Assembly: GCA_012934845.2 (NCBI GenBank)
Contig: WNNJ02001668.1
Span: forward strand, 213,382-277,381
From: Pomphorhynchus laevis
Lineage: Eukaryota > Acanthocephala > Palaeacanthocephala > Echinorhynchida > Pomphorhynchidae
Direction of reading: 5' to 3'
Length of the DNA: 64,000 nucleotides
Numbering within the stretch: the stretch's first letter is position 1; the number at the start of each line of letters is the position of its first letter. The notes under the pieces are model-generated. The model made no database searches and was not told where the DNA came from. It was given only the letters and a program-made list of their open reading frames with translations. The position numbers and the translations under genes were made by a program. Of the stretch, positions 1-11,200 are shown one piece after another.

Positions 1-1123
1 CGAGATATTACAAACCACAAAATTCTCATTTGATAAAGGCGACCATGCCTTTCGAGCGAATTTCGATGGATTTTAAAGGTCCACTGCCAACAAATTCGCG
101 TAATCGGTATTTATTGATGATGATAGACGAATATTCGAGATACCCATTTGGGTTTGCGTGTCCCGATACATCAACCTCTACAATAATAAAATGTCTTGAT
201 CAGTTATTTTATCTATTCGGACTGCCATCATATGTTCATTCCGACCGCGGATCAGGCTTTATCTCAAAAGAACTCAAAAGCTACCTCACAAACCTCAATG
301 TTGCCAGTAGTCACAGCAGTCCGTACAATCCTACAGGGAATGGACAAATCGAGAAATATAATGGCATAGTATGGAAAGCTATCGAACTAGACCTCAAAAC
401 AAGGAACATACATATATCGGAGTGGGAAAGATCGTTACCACGTGCATTGAACGCAATCAGATCCTTGCTTTGTACTGAAACTAATGCAACACCACATGAT
501 CGTCTTTTTTCATTCCAACGACGAACACCGTCTGGTCAGTCATTACCTGAGTGGTTGCACAAAGATGAATTAGTGGTATTACAAAGGCATCCGAGAGTGA
601 GCAAATATGACCCGTCAACCGAAGTTGTAGAGATTATCGACATCGACCCACATTATTCTCAAGTCAGACACAGTGACGGTAAGGAGAGCACTGTTTCGGT
701 CAAGCATCTCTCACGTTATTTTAAAGAGAAAGGAAACACGGACCAAGACAAAGAAAATTACGAAGGCAGTGAGCGAATAGAAGATAGCATCTACAGTGTA
801 CATGAACGTTCTGAAAATGATTCACCTGAACACATCAATAAAGATCACGACAACGACTCAACTGACTCAAACAATGAACAACAATGTATCGACCAATGTC
901 ATTCAAGCATCGAACCGATACCCAGCCTAATCTTCCGACGTTCAGGACGAACTCGACGTCAACCTACATATCTAAGCGATTATGTGGTGGGGGAGAATGA
1001 TGTGACATGAATACCATTATTCGTTACATTAACCATGTCACATTAACCTATTTATTATATTCTGTTTGTTTGTAGATTGTTCAAATAAAGCTGCATAAAT
1101 CGCTTTCAGTTCAATGTCTAACA
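1..1123 (+). mobile_element. Ty3/gypsy retrotransposon, CsRn1-like, 3' part (integrase and terminal repeat)
   Basis: The window opens inside this LTR element. An open frame at 30-1010 (326 codons) reads as an integrase: a catalytic core of the retroviral type (HSDRGSGF and PYNPTGNGQIEKYNG are recognisable) followed by a C-terminal region that ends in a hydrophilic tail. Integrase inserts element cDNA into the host chromosome. The wording, for example RSLLCTETNATPHDRLF, is typical of the CsRn1/Gulliver clade known from trematodes. After the frame come a purine-rich stretch (983-995, probable polypurine tract) and a short terminal repeat. The visible part looks undamaged by eye, so the copy is probably fairly young. 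Gag, protease and RT would lie left of the window and cannot be judged. Confidence 0.88.
1001..1123 (+). repeat. Putative 3' LTR of the Ty3 element
   Basis: The segment starts with TGTGACATG right after a purine-rich tract and ends in TCTAACA, the TG...CA form expected of an LTR. It contains an AATAAA at 1084-1089 that could serve polyadenylation. It is short (about 120 bp). The matching 5' LTR would be outside the window, so the boundaries are inferred from the ends alone. L2-like LINE sequence starts immediately after it. Confidence 0.5.
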
Positions 1124-1957
1124 TCTTATATGGTATCCCCTTTTTCCTCTTTGCCTCTCCTCCATCGGTGTTTCTTAATTCGGATGTTCTTTCTATTGTT
1201 AATCATCTCACTTTCGTAGGAGTTCACTTCGACAACCGTCATTCTATCGATCCATTTGTTCGCAACAAAACCGATCTTGCAATATCTTACTTCACCAACT
1301 TCGCCGTATCAGGAGCTCACTTTATTTTAACTCATGTCACTCTCTTATTTTCAGTCTTTTGTTGTGTAAGATCGACTATTGCCTCAGCATTTTTGCTTTC
1401 TGATCTAAATCCTCTATTTTTTCTGTCCAGTGCCTTGTAAATTTCGCCCCGCGTATCTTATTGTGTCTCCGTCGTTTCAATCACATGCATCTTGCCTCTC
1501 TAAACTCAACTTGCTAATTATGATAAACCGCATTCTATTCCGTATTCTTGATTTCACTTCTTTACTTTCGTCAAACTCGCCGTCCTATCTGCATCTTTTT
1601 ACACTTACTGAATCTCGCCTCACCCCCATAAATCTTCGTTCATGTGAATCTCTTTTTCTCCATGTTCCGTCATTTTCCTCAAACTGTATCCGGCATTCCC
1701 TTTCTATTGCTGCTTCTCTTCTTTGAAATATACTGCCTCTCGCTATATGCTCAACCGTCTTCTTTTCATCTTTCAAATTTTGATTAAATTATTCACACTC
1801 TTTTAAACTCTCCTACACATCAACATCAATCTATTGGAATTAATTATACTTTTGATTTTCATTTTTGTTGTTATAAAGCTTTCTTTTTGTAATTTAGTGG
1901 ACTTGTAAGTGGATGTATATCCACAATAGCCACTTTAATAAACCTGTACTACAATAA
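1124..1957 (+). mobile_element. L2-like LINE remnant, 3' end only
   Basis: Translated fragments match the segment downstream of the RT in the other L2-like copies here, for example IVNHLTFVGVHFDNRHSID and FVRNK at 1195-1275 against the equivalent stretch at 38500-38600 (minus). Stops and frameshifts are frequent. The 3' end reads GTGGACTTGTAAGTGG... then AGCCACTTTAATAAA, the same tail as the minus-strand remnant ending at 35694. It is strongly 5' truncated and old. Confidence 0.7.
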
Positions 1958-1984
1958 AGTGTACTCAGATAAATATTGACCAGT

Positions 1985-3470
1985 ACGCAAAGCATACGAG
2001 CGTTTACGATGGAATCATTGTAGCCAGTTTAATAATTTGCCCCTAATTCTGATGCTGTATAACTTACTAACAAGACCCTGAATAACTATATCAAATGCCT
2101 TTGACAAATCGATAAAGATCACATCCACCTGTATGCCATGTCGTAATGAGTCTACCCAATCAGCTCTTGATTCTACAAGATTAGTAATCGTTGAGTGATT
2201 TGGTCTAAATCCATATTGCTTAAAGTTGATAACATTATTCGATTTAAGAAAAAAGCTGACCTGTTGAAGAATTAACCTTTCTAATACCTTACAAACTATG
2301 GAAGTAAGGCTAATAGGACGATAGTTGGATACTTTCTATTTGTTTCCTTTCTTAAAAATTTGACATATGATAACTCCATTTAAATCGGTTGGAAGAAAGA
2401 CTGTATTTAGAGATGATCTAAATATAGCAGCTAGCAGGATATTATTACAGAAGCAAATTTTTGACTTTTTAATAGCTGTTACTTTATTCATGTGTTATCG
2501 GTAAATTTCAAAGGATAATCTGCCCTTTCGATATTCGTGAAATGGTTTAACACGAACCTTAATTAATGCGAGCAATTCAGCATCTAGCAAGCGTGGACCA
2601 CGAGTTTGTTTTTGTGTAAAAATAATTTGAACGAATAAATTGACATAACCATGTAACGCTGCCTTAAAATAGTCATAAGCCTCTAAGTTTCAACTATCAA
2701 AACATTAAGCCAGCATGTGTATGAATTGAACTGCGAACTGTTATAATTAATTCTAAAAATCTCCGTCGTAGCAGTAGGTTGTATAGGTGATCCTGATGCG
2801 AACAAGTCTATGAAAAGAGTCGAGTGATCCCTAGATCTAATCGGAGAACCGTATTCAACATTTTTGGCAAAAGAAAGATGACTAGAAAATCAGATATCCA
2901 AAATAGAAGAGCTAACGCCAATAAAACGCGTTTGTCTATGGATGTGTTCGGTTAAATGAATATTATTCATAGTTTCAAGTAGTATAGATTTATAGATTCA
3001 GGATCACAACCAGGAAGTGGTGTATAATTGTCCCAATCAATATGGGGCATATTGTAATCTCCCAATAAGAGGACTGATTGACAATTTACCCAGTTGTTTA
3101 ATATTGAAGATATGATGGAAGTAGTTGGATCGAAATGGGAACGATAAAATGCACTTAATTTAAATTTAGTGTCATTTTTATCGGTAACAGATACCCATGC
3201 GTACTCACAAAGATTTGTACTGTCATTTTCAGTTGATAGAACTTGTGCTGTGAAGTGGTCCTTTATATATATTATCACACCCCTACCACGACATACTAGG
3301 CGAACAGAGCGAATAGCGAAGACACCAACAATGAAGATTTCTGCGTCGAGGATGTGAAGCTGTAACCAATACTTAGTAAATACGAGTATATTAAAGGGTA
3401 TACAGCTAAGCATATATAATATTTCGTCACGTTTATTTTTTATTTTTTTTAATTATATTAATTGAATGAC
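1985..3470 (-). mobile_element. CR1/jockey-type LINE remnant (endonuclease and part of RT)
   Basis: On the minus strand 3413-2967 encodes part of an apurinic-type endonuclease/exonuclease/phosphatase domain: GRGVIIYIKDHF, then LSAFYRS, then SVLLLGDYNMPHIDWDNY. These enzymes nick the target DNA for target-primed reverse transcription. Farther 3' (about 2480-2030) come RT fingers and palm remnants, including VDVIFIDLSKAFD, which corresponds to the first catalytic block. The stretch between (2500-2960) is the eroded linker. The C-terminal RT is missing, so the copy is truncated at its 3' side as well as broken by stops. CR1-type elements such as SR1 are known from schistosomes. Confidence 0.75.
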
Positions 3471-3772
3471 TGAAATCGAGCATAGGAACACACCTGCCAG
3501 TTTTGTTAATATGTAGGTTTACTTGAGGTGGATCTTGTTTGTGGCACAAAGGCTCCGAAGCTCTTGAAGTATCATCGTTGATGGTTAGCCGAATTCAAAA
3601 ACGACTAGAAGATTTGCGCCGTATTATATGAAAATTAGTATTAGTAAGGTCACGTTCGCCGTTTGAAAGTCTGTTTCGGACTGGCAATAATAAGGAAATC
3701 ATAAGTGTGGAATGGGAGAATGGGTAAAGAGAATGCTGGGATTGGGCAATGGGGAAGAGCGAATGTGATATT

Positions 3773-3802
3773 GGGGAATGGGGAGGGGGATTGGGAATGG
3801 GG
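3773..3802 (+). other. Potential G-quadruplex motif
   Basis: Five G runs (4, 4, 5, 3 and 4 Gs) are separated by loops of 1 to 3 bases within 30 bp, which meets the usual G-quadruplex rule. It lies in a purine-rich island that contrasts with the AT-rich surroundings. No adjacent gene is visible, so any role is unknown. Confidence 0.6.
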
Positions 3803-4376
3803 AAGAGAAAAAAAGGAAAGGGAAACGAAGGAAATGAGGGGAATGGCGAGAAGTGGAAGGAGCAGAAAAGCTACGGAAGGTGAAAATAAACTTTTTTTAA
3901 TGTCGTATCATTCACAGCGATTTTTGGAAAGGTTATATCAAATTAGAATACTGAGGTCACAACCACTTGACGGTTAACCATTCACAAAATGTTTGTGGAT
4001 CCAATCAGATACTAACAATTTATTAAAATGTGTACATGTTATTATAAATTTCTAGGATGTCATACTCAGTGAATTGAGTCAATTGTGTTAATTAAAACAT
4101 TTTATAGAGGAAAGGGTAAAAATGGATAAACCTTTATTTGAGCAAATATGCTTGGAGGCAAAATTCGCGCCTTAATGGTTTACATCGTTTTAAAAAACTT
4201 TTGAAAGACAGTAAAGTTATTTTGAGTTAAATCATTTCATAAAAAATGGTTTATTTTTGTCATTGCTATGGTGAAAACTTAAATTGAACAAGTCATCCCT
4301 AATTGAATATCTGAGAGTTGAATTGAGCAAAAAGTTTGATAGTAGGTTTGACTTCGATGATTCAAATAATAGAAAA

Positions 4377-4407
4377 AATCTCGTCTAGAATATTTATAGA
4401 CGAGATT
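4377..4407. repeat. Hairpin, 11-bp perfect stem
   Basis: AATCTCGTCTA at 4377-4387 is the exact reverse complement of 4397-4407, with a 9-nt loop. It lies just upstream of the Penelope-like fragment. It is not followed by a T run and is not interpreted as a terminator. Confidence 0.6.
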
Positions 4408-4479
4408 GAATTCGCGATTGTTGCAAGACCAAAAAGTGGTTGTTCTAGAGCTGAAATATCTGCATGCAGTAGTGCACAA

Positions 4480-5605
4480 GCTGATCGAAGTAAAATGTTC
4501 TCATGTTCTCTAACAAAAATTAAACCATCAAATAAATATAAATATATGGATAAAATTGAATTAATAGAATCCTTAAATATTTTGATAAATCAAAATTATT
4601 TAAAAGTAGGGACATCTATATTTAGACAAGTAAAAGGTGTTCCAATGGGTGGTAATAGTAGCCCAATTATAGCTGACTTGTTTTTAAGCTTTATAGAATA
4701 TGAATTTGTTCATATCTGTAAAAACAAAATCTAAACAATTAAAATATATGAAATATATGTTTCGATACATTGATGATATATGTGTATTTAATTCTAATAA
4801 TTTTTATTCAATTAGTGAGCACATTTATCCAGTAAGCCTTATTCTTAACAAAACCAATATTAATGATAAAGAAGTTGTATATCTGGATATGAACATTAAA
4901 TTAACATCAATAAAAACTACTATTAATTTATATCGTAAAGATGACATATTTAAATTTACAAGAAACATATTTTTGCATGAGCATTCATGCATACCATATA
5001 ATATAAAATATAATACATTAAATAATGAAATTTTAAGAATTGCAACAATATGTAATGATATTGGCTTTCTTCAAAATCATTTAAATAATTTAATAGATAT
5101 ATATTTTAAACTAGGTTACTATAAAAATAACATCAAGCAGAAAATGGTAAAATATATAAATCAACACAATAATATAAAGAATAAATTTAAACTCTTAAGT
5201 GGCAAATTTTTATGGATGGATAATAAATAATATACTTTGTATTAGAATAAGATACTAGATAGTTATTTCAGAGGAAATACATCATTAGCATGTATTTGGC
5301 CCCGCTGCTATGTTGGGTAGAGGAGTTAGGGGCCGAAACCTGATAGCATAGCAGTTCCTCCTGATGACCTCTAATTCTTATTCTGATACAACGTCTGTTA
5401 TTTATTAGTCAATTCATAAAAATGACGTTTATTTTAAATTTTATTTTTTATTTTTATTTTTTAACTTGATTAAAATTATAGAAAATCTAAAAACAATTAT
5501 TAATTTTATTATTTAATTATTAAATTTTGATTTAGCATTATTATGTTTTGTTTATTTTATAATTATATAACAATACGTAGACTCAGTTAGCTGATTTAAT
5601 TTGAT
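4480..5605 (+). mobile_element. Penelope-like (tentative) retroelement fragment A with RT and 3' tail
   Basis: Two overlapping open frames (to 4734, and 4700-5230) carry an RT palm: GVPMGGNSSPIIADLF (block B) and [11 protein letters not shown] with the catalytic YIDD, followed by YLDMNI and a long C-terminal region. This pattern (G-PMG-N--P--ADLF, then Y-DD) resembles RTs of the Penelope-like group; a GIY-YIG domain is not visible, so the assignment is tentative. Coding is AT-rich like its surroundings. It is 5' truncated and frame-broken. A non-coding tail (5231-5605) follows, with an interleaved pair of stems at 5298-5355 and a terminal motif near 5570-5605 (ACGTAGACTCAGTTAGCTGA) that recurs inverted at about 16633-16660. 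A second copy of RT and tail is at 56400-57580. Confidence 0.65.
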
Positions 5606-5632
5606 CAACAATGTTATACTTACATCGCTAAA

Positions 5633-5724
5633 GTTTTCACCTATTCTGATTGAAAAAGTTATCATGTTGATCGACACAGTTTTCATTTATTCTGATCGAC
5701 AAAGTTATCATGTTGATTGACAAA
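5633..5724 (+). repeat. 46-bp tandem duplication
   Basis: Two adjacent 46-bp units (5633-5678 and 5679-5724) differ at only a few positions; both contain AAAGTTATCATGTTGAT. A more diverged partial unit may precede them. They lie just after the tail of Penelope-like fragment A. Confidence 0.75.
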
Positions 5725-6030
5725 GCTCCTACCTTGATCAAAAATATTCTTACAATGCCCAAAAGCTCTATATAAATGTATGAAATTTAACTAATTCAAA
5801 TTCTACTAATAACTAATTCTACAAAGCAGCTGTAATATAAAATGCCTATTTGTATTGTTTCAAATCCAGTTCCTGTGAGAAAACCGTTATTATTTGTATG
5901 CTATAAATTTAAATATTACTAATGAAATGACGATTTTAAAAGGCGATATTGCCATTTAAAAATCTAATTTATAGATTTAAATTTTTTAAAATTAAACCTT
6001 AAATTTCGATGTCTATTTTTTATTATGAAC
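5725..6030. other. AT-rich spacer, nothing recognised
   Basis: No open frame, RNA motif or repeat was recognised in this stretch. Confidence 0.5.
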
Positions 6031-6057
6031 GTTGATTTAATCCTTACTATAAGCCAA

Positions 6058-6103
6058 CAGCAGTACGCTACATTTCGGTATTGGTGGACCTCATCAGCTA
6101 CTG
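6058..6103 (-). ncRNA. Hammerhead ribozyme motif, type I, core intact
   Basis: Read on the minus strand: stem I 5' arm CAGTAG (6103-6098), CTGATGA (6097-6091), stem II GGT...ACC with an 8-nt loop (6090-6077), GAAA (6076-6073), a minimal stem III, cleavage triplet GTA (6066-6064) and stem I 3' arm CTGCTG (6063-6058). Stem I has six pairs, one of them G-U. All core positions usually required are present. The surrounding sequence (about 6030-6135) aligns with the right arm of the foldback repeat at 55460-55560, so it belongs to a dispersed ribozyme-bearing repeat. Self-cleavage is predicted by family resemblance and not shown. Confidence 0.75.
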
Positions 6104-6398
6104 ATCCAATAGGTACATCTCACGTATCGCCTTTTAATGTTGGCTGACGATTACTGTACTCGTCTGTTTTATTGGTATTTAGATTTAATGAAAGACTTTC
6201 GTCTTACATTTTGCAAATTTAACTGAAATCATTTATGATTTTAAATTAAATCACGATTTGTATGGAAAGGTTCTACCTTCAATTTGATAACCTACCTATT
6301 TTTCCTTGTGATTACTATTTTCAAACTAGTCATCTATAGTTTGTTTTCTAATTTTAAGTTAATATAATTGTGCAGTTATTGTTACCATTGAAATTCGT

Positions 6399-6484
6399 TA
6401 TTCTGCACGCTACTTTAATCCTATATATAAGCCAATAGCAGTTGGCCTATCCTTAAAGATAGGATTAAAGTAACGTGAAGAATA
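6399..6484. repeat. 86-bp foldback repeat with 26-bp arms
   Basis: The left arm (6399-6424) and right arm (6459-6484) are inverted copies with about three mismatches and share CTTTAATCCTAT. The interior contains AAGCCAATAGCAGT, close to AAGCCAACAGCAGT at the end of the hammerhead repeat near 6051-6064, which suggests both derive from the same repeat family. Confidence 0.7.
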
Positions 6485-6509
6485 AAAATAGTCATCAAAA
6501 TTTAAATAA

Positions 6510-8238
6510 TTATTTATTTATTTAATGTAGCAAATTGTGCTAGTTACACGCTTATAAGTCCTCTAAATAGCAAAAACAGCAAACGTCAAGCAGATAAATT
6601 AGTTAAATTGTTTAAATGGGATCGGATAAGGCGCTTGACGCAAGATAAAGAGGTTTATTAGCGTACATAAATGACATATGATTCCAAGAGAAAATATCAG
6701 TCACAAGGAAAGAGCGAAAGGCAAAGGAGGTAAATTTGTTTGTAACATGTAAAAGAAGGAAATTACGGGAACGCAATGAACAGTAAACAGGACGAGAATT
6801 ATCAACAAAAGAAAGGTTGAAAAGGGAAGGTTATGAAAATTTATAAGGCGGAAAGCAATGAGAAGACGAATTTGAACGCAACAATAAATGGAGGCAAATT
6901 AGGCAAGATAGTTAGTTGGAAGCAGAACGACTAAGATCATGAAAACGATAAGCAGTTTCATGAGCATTGATGAGAATATCATCAGCATATTGCAAAACAT
7001 GGAAGTTAAATGCATGATAAAATCGAAGACAAGTCACTAAGATGAAGAGAGAATAGCAAGGATCCCTAATACAGATCCTTATGGAAAGCAAGGATCCCCA
7101 ATACGGAGCCTTATGGAATATCAGACGGGACTGCAGAAGGATTAAAAAAGAAGCGTTAGAACATACGTAAAATTTACGGTTTGATAGATATGAAGAAAAC
7201 AAAACTACAATAAGTAAAGAGAAACCATAATCATGACGAAGGCGATGGAGAAGAATCGAGTGATCGACGATGTCAAAAGCAGACGATAGATCAAGATAAA
7301 CTATGACACTACATAATTTTTGATCGCGCGAGATGAGTAAGTCGTTATAAATTTTAAGACAGGTAATTTCAGTAGAATAATTAGAGCGAAAAGCGGCTTG
7401 GGAGGGAAGACATAAGTTGGAGGAAAATAGATATACATTAACTTGCTTGAGAACTAGACGCTCAAGGAATATATATAGGATTGAGAGAAGTGAGATAGGA
7501 TGGTACGAATATGGTAGTGTGGGTCGAGAGATTTCTTTTTGAGGAGAGGACGAACAGTGGCGCATTTCCAGTAGGAAGAAAATGTGCGGACACGGAGAGA
7601 CAAGTTGCACAATCTTGTTAGGAAGGGTGATATAGAGGAGCAGATATTTTTAAGCAAGTGAGTGGGAATTGGGTAGGAAAGGGAGGTTTTATTAGGTTAT
7701 ATCAGAAGAACCAAAGAAACATTATCAGACGAAACTGGAAGACAGTGGATATAGCTTAGATTGTAGATAAAAAGAAAATTCATCAGGATTTATGTTAGAG
7801 TAGATGATTTTGAAAGAATCGATTTTAAGATTTTTTAATGAGATTTAGAGTAGGAAGAGGACTCGAATTAATTTCAACAAAAGAGAGTACGTTTCGTACG
7901 CATAAGAATGCTATGGGAACAGCGGAGAGAAAGATAGGAAGCACGGAGATTTGGAGTGAGTGAGTTTGAAATATGTTTAAAAAAGCGATCAAACACAAGA
8001 AAAGAGTGATGAAGTCGACACTTATAAAAACTGCAGTCGGAATCAAACCATGAAGCATTGCGCAAACACTGAAAACGTCGGGGTCGAATATACAGAAGGT
8101 GATTGAGGATAGTTGTAAGTTCAGAATCAAACAGAATGCAGAGATCATCAGGAGAAACATAGTAACGTGGAAGTGCAAAAAGTGAAGAATTGAGTAAGGC
8201 TGCATAGAGAATAGACATATCGAGAAGTTTCCCATTAA
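6510..8238 (-). mobile_element. L2-like LINE copy, 5' truncated at the 14-bp array
   Basis: Minus-strand translation follows the ORF2 order of the better copy at 37863-41900: the region before the RT (8230-7830), RT fingers (YHPISLLS, CLPSQAAFRSNYSTEI), palm (VIVYLDLSSAFDIVDH) and YADDILINAHE near 6970. After the YADD block the sequence jumps to the C-terminal region (VQIRLL...), so several hundred bases are deleted near 6905. The 3' end lies near 6510. The 5' end coincides exactly with the start of the 14-bp tandem array. Several frame breaks are present. Confidence 0.8.
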
Positions 8239-11200
8239 GATATGTGGATTTTGATATGTGGATTTTGATATGTGGATTTTGATATGTGGATTTTGATATG
8301 TGGATTCTGATATGTGGATTTTGATATGTGGATTTTGATATGTGGATTTTGATATGTGGATTTTGATATGTGGATTTTGATATGTGGATTTTGATATGTG
8401 GATTTTGATATGTGGATTTTGATATGTGGATTTTGATATGTGGATTTTGATATGTGGATTTTGATATGTGGATTTTGATATGTGGATTTTGATATGTGGA
8501 TTTTGATATGTGGATTTTGATATGTGGATTTTGATATGTGGATTTTGATATGTGGATTTTGATATGTGGATTTTGATATGTGGATTTTGATATGTGGATT
8601 TTGATATGTGGATTTTGATATGTGGATTTTGATATGTGGATTTTGATATGTGGATTTTGATATGTGGATTTTGATATGTGGATTTTGATATGTGGATTTT
8701 GATATGTGGATTTTGATATGTGGATTTTGATATGTGGATTTTGATATGTGGATTTTGATATGTGGATTTTGATATGTGGATTTTGATATGTGGATTTTGA
8801 TATGTGGATTTTGATATGTGGATTTTGATATGTGGATTTTGATATGTGGATTTTGATATGTGGATTTTGATATGTGGATTTTGATATGTGGATTTTGATA
8901 TGTGGATTTTGATATGTGGATTTTGATATGTGGATTTTGATATGTGGATTTTGATATGTGGATTTTGATATGTGGATTTTGATATGTGGATTTTGATATG
9001 TGGATTTTGATATGTGGATTTTGATATGTGGATTTTGATATGTGGATTTTGATATGTGGATTTTGATATGTGGATTTTGATATGTGGATTTTGATATGTG
9101 GATTTTGATATGTGGATTTTGATATGTGGATTTTGATATGTGGATTTTGATATGTGGATTTTGATATGTGGATTTTGATATGTGGATTTTGATATGTGGA
9201 TTTTGATATGTGGATTTTGATATGTGGATTTTGATATGTGGATTTTGATATGTGGATTTTGATATGTGGATTTTGATATGTGGATTTTGATATGTGGATT
9301 TTGATATGTGGATTTTGATATGTGGATTTTGATATGTGGATTTTGATATGTGGATTTTGATATGTGGATTTTGATATGTGGATTTTGATATGTGGATTTT
9401 GATATGTGGATTTTGATATGTGGATTTTGATATGTGGATTTTGATATGTGGATTTTGATATGTGGATTTTGATATGTGGATTTTGATATGTGGATTTTGA
9501 TATGTGGATTTTGATATGTGGATTTTGATATGTGGATTTTGATATGTGGATTTTGATATGTGGATTTTGATATGTGGATTTTGATATGTGGATTTTGATA
9601 TGTGGATTTTGATATGTGGATTTTGATATGTGGATTTTGATATGTGGATTTTGATATGTGGATTTTGATATGTGGATTTTGATATGTGGATTTTGATATG
9701 TGGATTTTGATATGTGGATTTTGATATGTGGATTTTGATATGTGGATTTTGATATGTGGATTTTGATATGTGGATTTTGATATGTGGATTTTGATATGTG
9801 GATTTTGATATGTGGATTTTGATATGTGGATTTTGATATGTGGATTCTGATATGTGGATTTTGATATGTGGATTTTGATATGTGGATTTTGATATGTGGA
9901 TTTTGATATGTGGATTTTGATATGTGGATTTTGATATGTGGATTTTGATATGTGGATTTTGATATGTGGATTTTGATATGTGGATTTTGATATGTGGATT
10001 TTGATATGTGGATTTTGATATGTGGATTTTGATATGTGGATTTTGATATGTGGATTTTGATATGTGGATTTTGATATGTGGATTTTGATATGTGGATTTT
10101 GATATGTGGATTTTGATATGTGGATTTTGATATGTGGATTTTGATATGTGGATTTTGATATGTGGATTTTGATATGTGGATTTTGATATGTGGATTTTGA
10201 TATGTGGATTTTGATATGTGGATTTTGATATGTGGATTTTGATATGTGGATTTTGATATGTGGATTTTGATATGTGGATTTTGATATGTGGATTTTGATA
10301 TGTGGATTTTGATATGTGGATTTTGATATGTGGATTTTGATATGTGGATTTTGATATGTGGATTTTGATATGTGGATTTTGATATGTGGATTTTGATATG
10401 TGGATTTTGATATGTGGATTTTGATATGTGGATTTTGATATGTGGATTTTGATATGTGGATTTTGATATGTGGATTTTGATATGTGGATTTTGATATGTG
10501 GATTTTGATATGTGGATTTTGATATGTGGATTTTGATATGTGGATTTTGATATGTGGATTTTGATATGTGGATTTTGATATGTGGATTTTGATATGTGGA
10601 TTTTGATATGTGGATTTTGATATGTGGATTTTGATATGTGGATTTTGATATGTGGATTTTGATATGTGGATTTTGATATGTGGATTTTGATATGTGGATT
10701 TTGATATGTGGATTTTGATATGTGGATTTTGATATGTGGATTTTGATATGTGGATTTTGATATGTGGATTTTGATATGTGGATTTTGATATGTGGATTTT
10801 GATATGTGGATTTTGATATGTGGATTTTGATATGTGGATTTTGATATGTGGATTTTGATATGTGGATTTTGATATGTGGATTTTGATATGTGGATTTTGA
10901 TATGTGGATTTTGATATGTGGATTTTGATATGTGGATTTTGATATGTGGATTTTGATATGTGGATTTTGATATGTGGATTTTGATATGTGGATTTTGATA
11001 TGTGGATTTTGATATGTGGATTTTGATATGTGGATTTTGATATGTGGATTTTGATATGTGGATTTTGATATGTGGATTTTGATATGTGGATTTTGATATG
11101 TGGATTTTGATATGTGGATTTTGATATGTGGATTTTGATATGTGGATTTTGATATGTGGATTTTGATATGTGGATTTTGATATGTGGATTTTGATATGTG

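Larger units (their letters stand above)
3471..4479. other. Intergenic stretch, no gene recognised
   Basis: The stretch is AT-rich apart from a purine-rich, G-rich island (about 3705-3870). A 90-codon open frame in the island (3705-3977) is low-complexity (Gly, Glu, Lys, Arg) and matches nothing I recognise, so I do not call it a gene. The rest holds one perfect hairpin (4377-4407). Confidence 0.6.

Noticed and set aside
3705-3977. Possible 90-aa gene
   Set aside because: Low-complexity purine-rich translation with no relatives or gene context.
5298-5355. HDV-like ribozyme
   Set aside because: Two interleaved stems fit the outline, but P3, P4 and the catalytic C region are not seen; kept only as a pseudoknot finding.
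5361-5400. CTGATGA at 5361 as a hammerhead
   Set aside because: No GAAA box or stem II follows, and the preceding GAAAC at 5335 is in the wrong order and too close.
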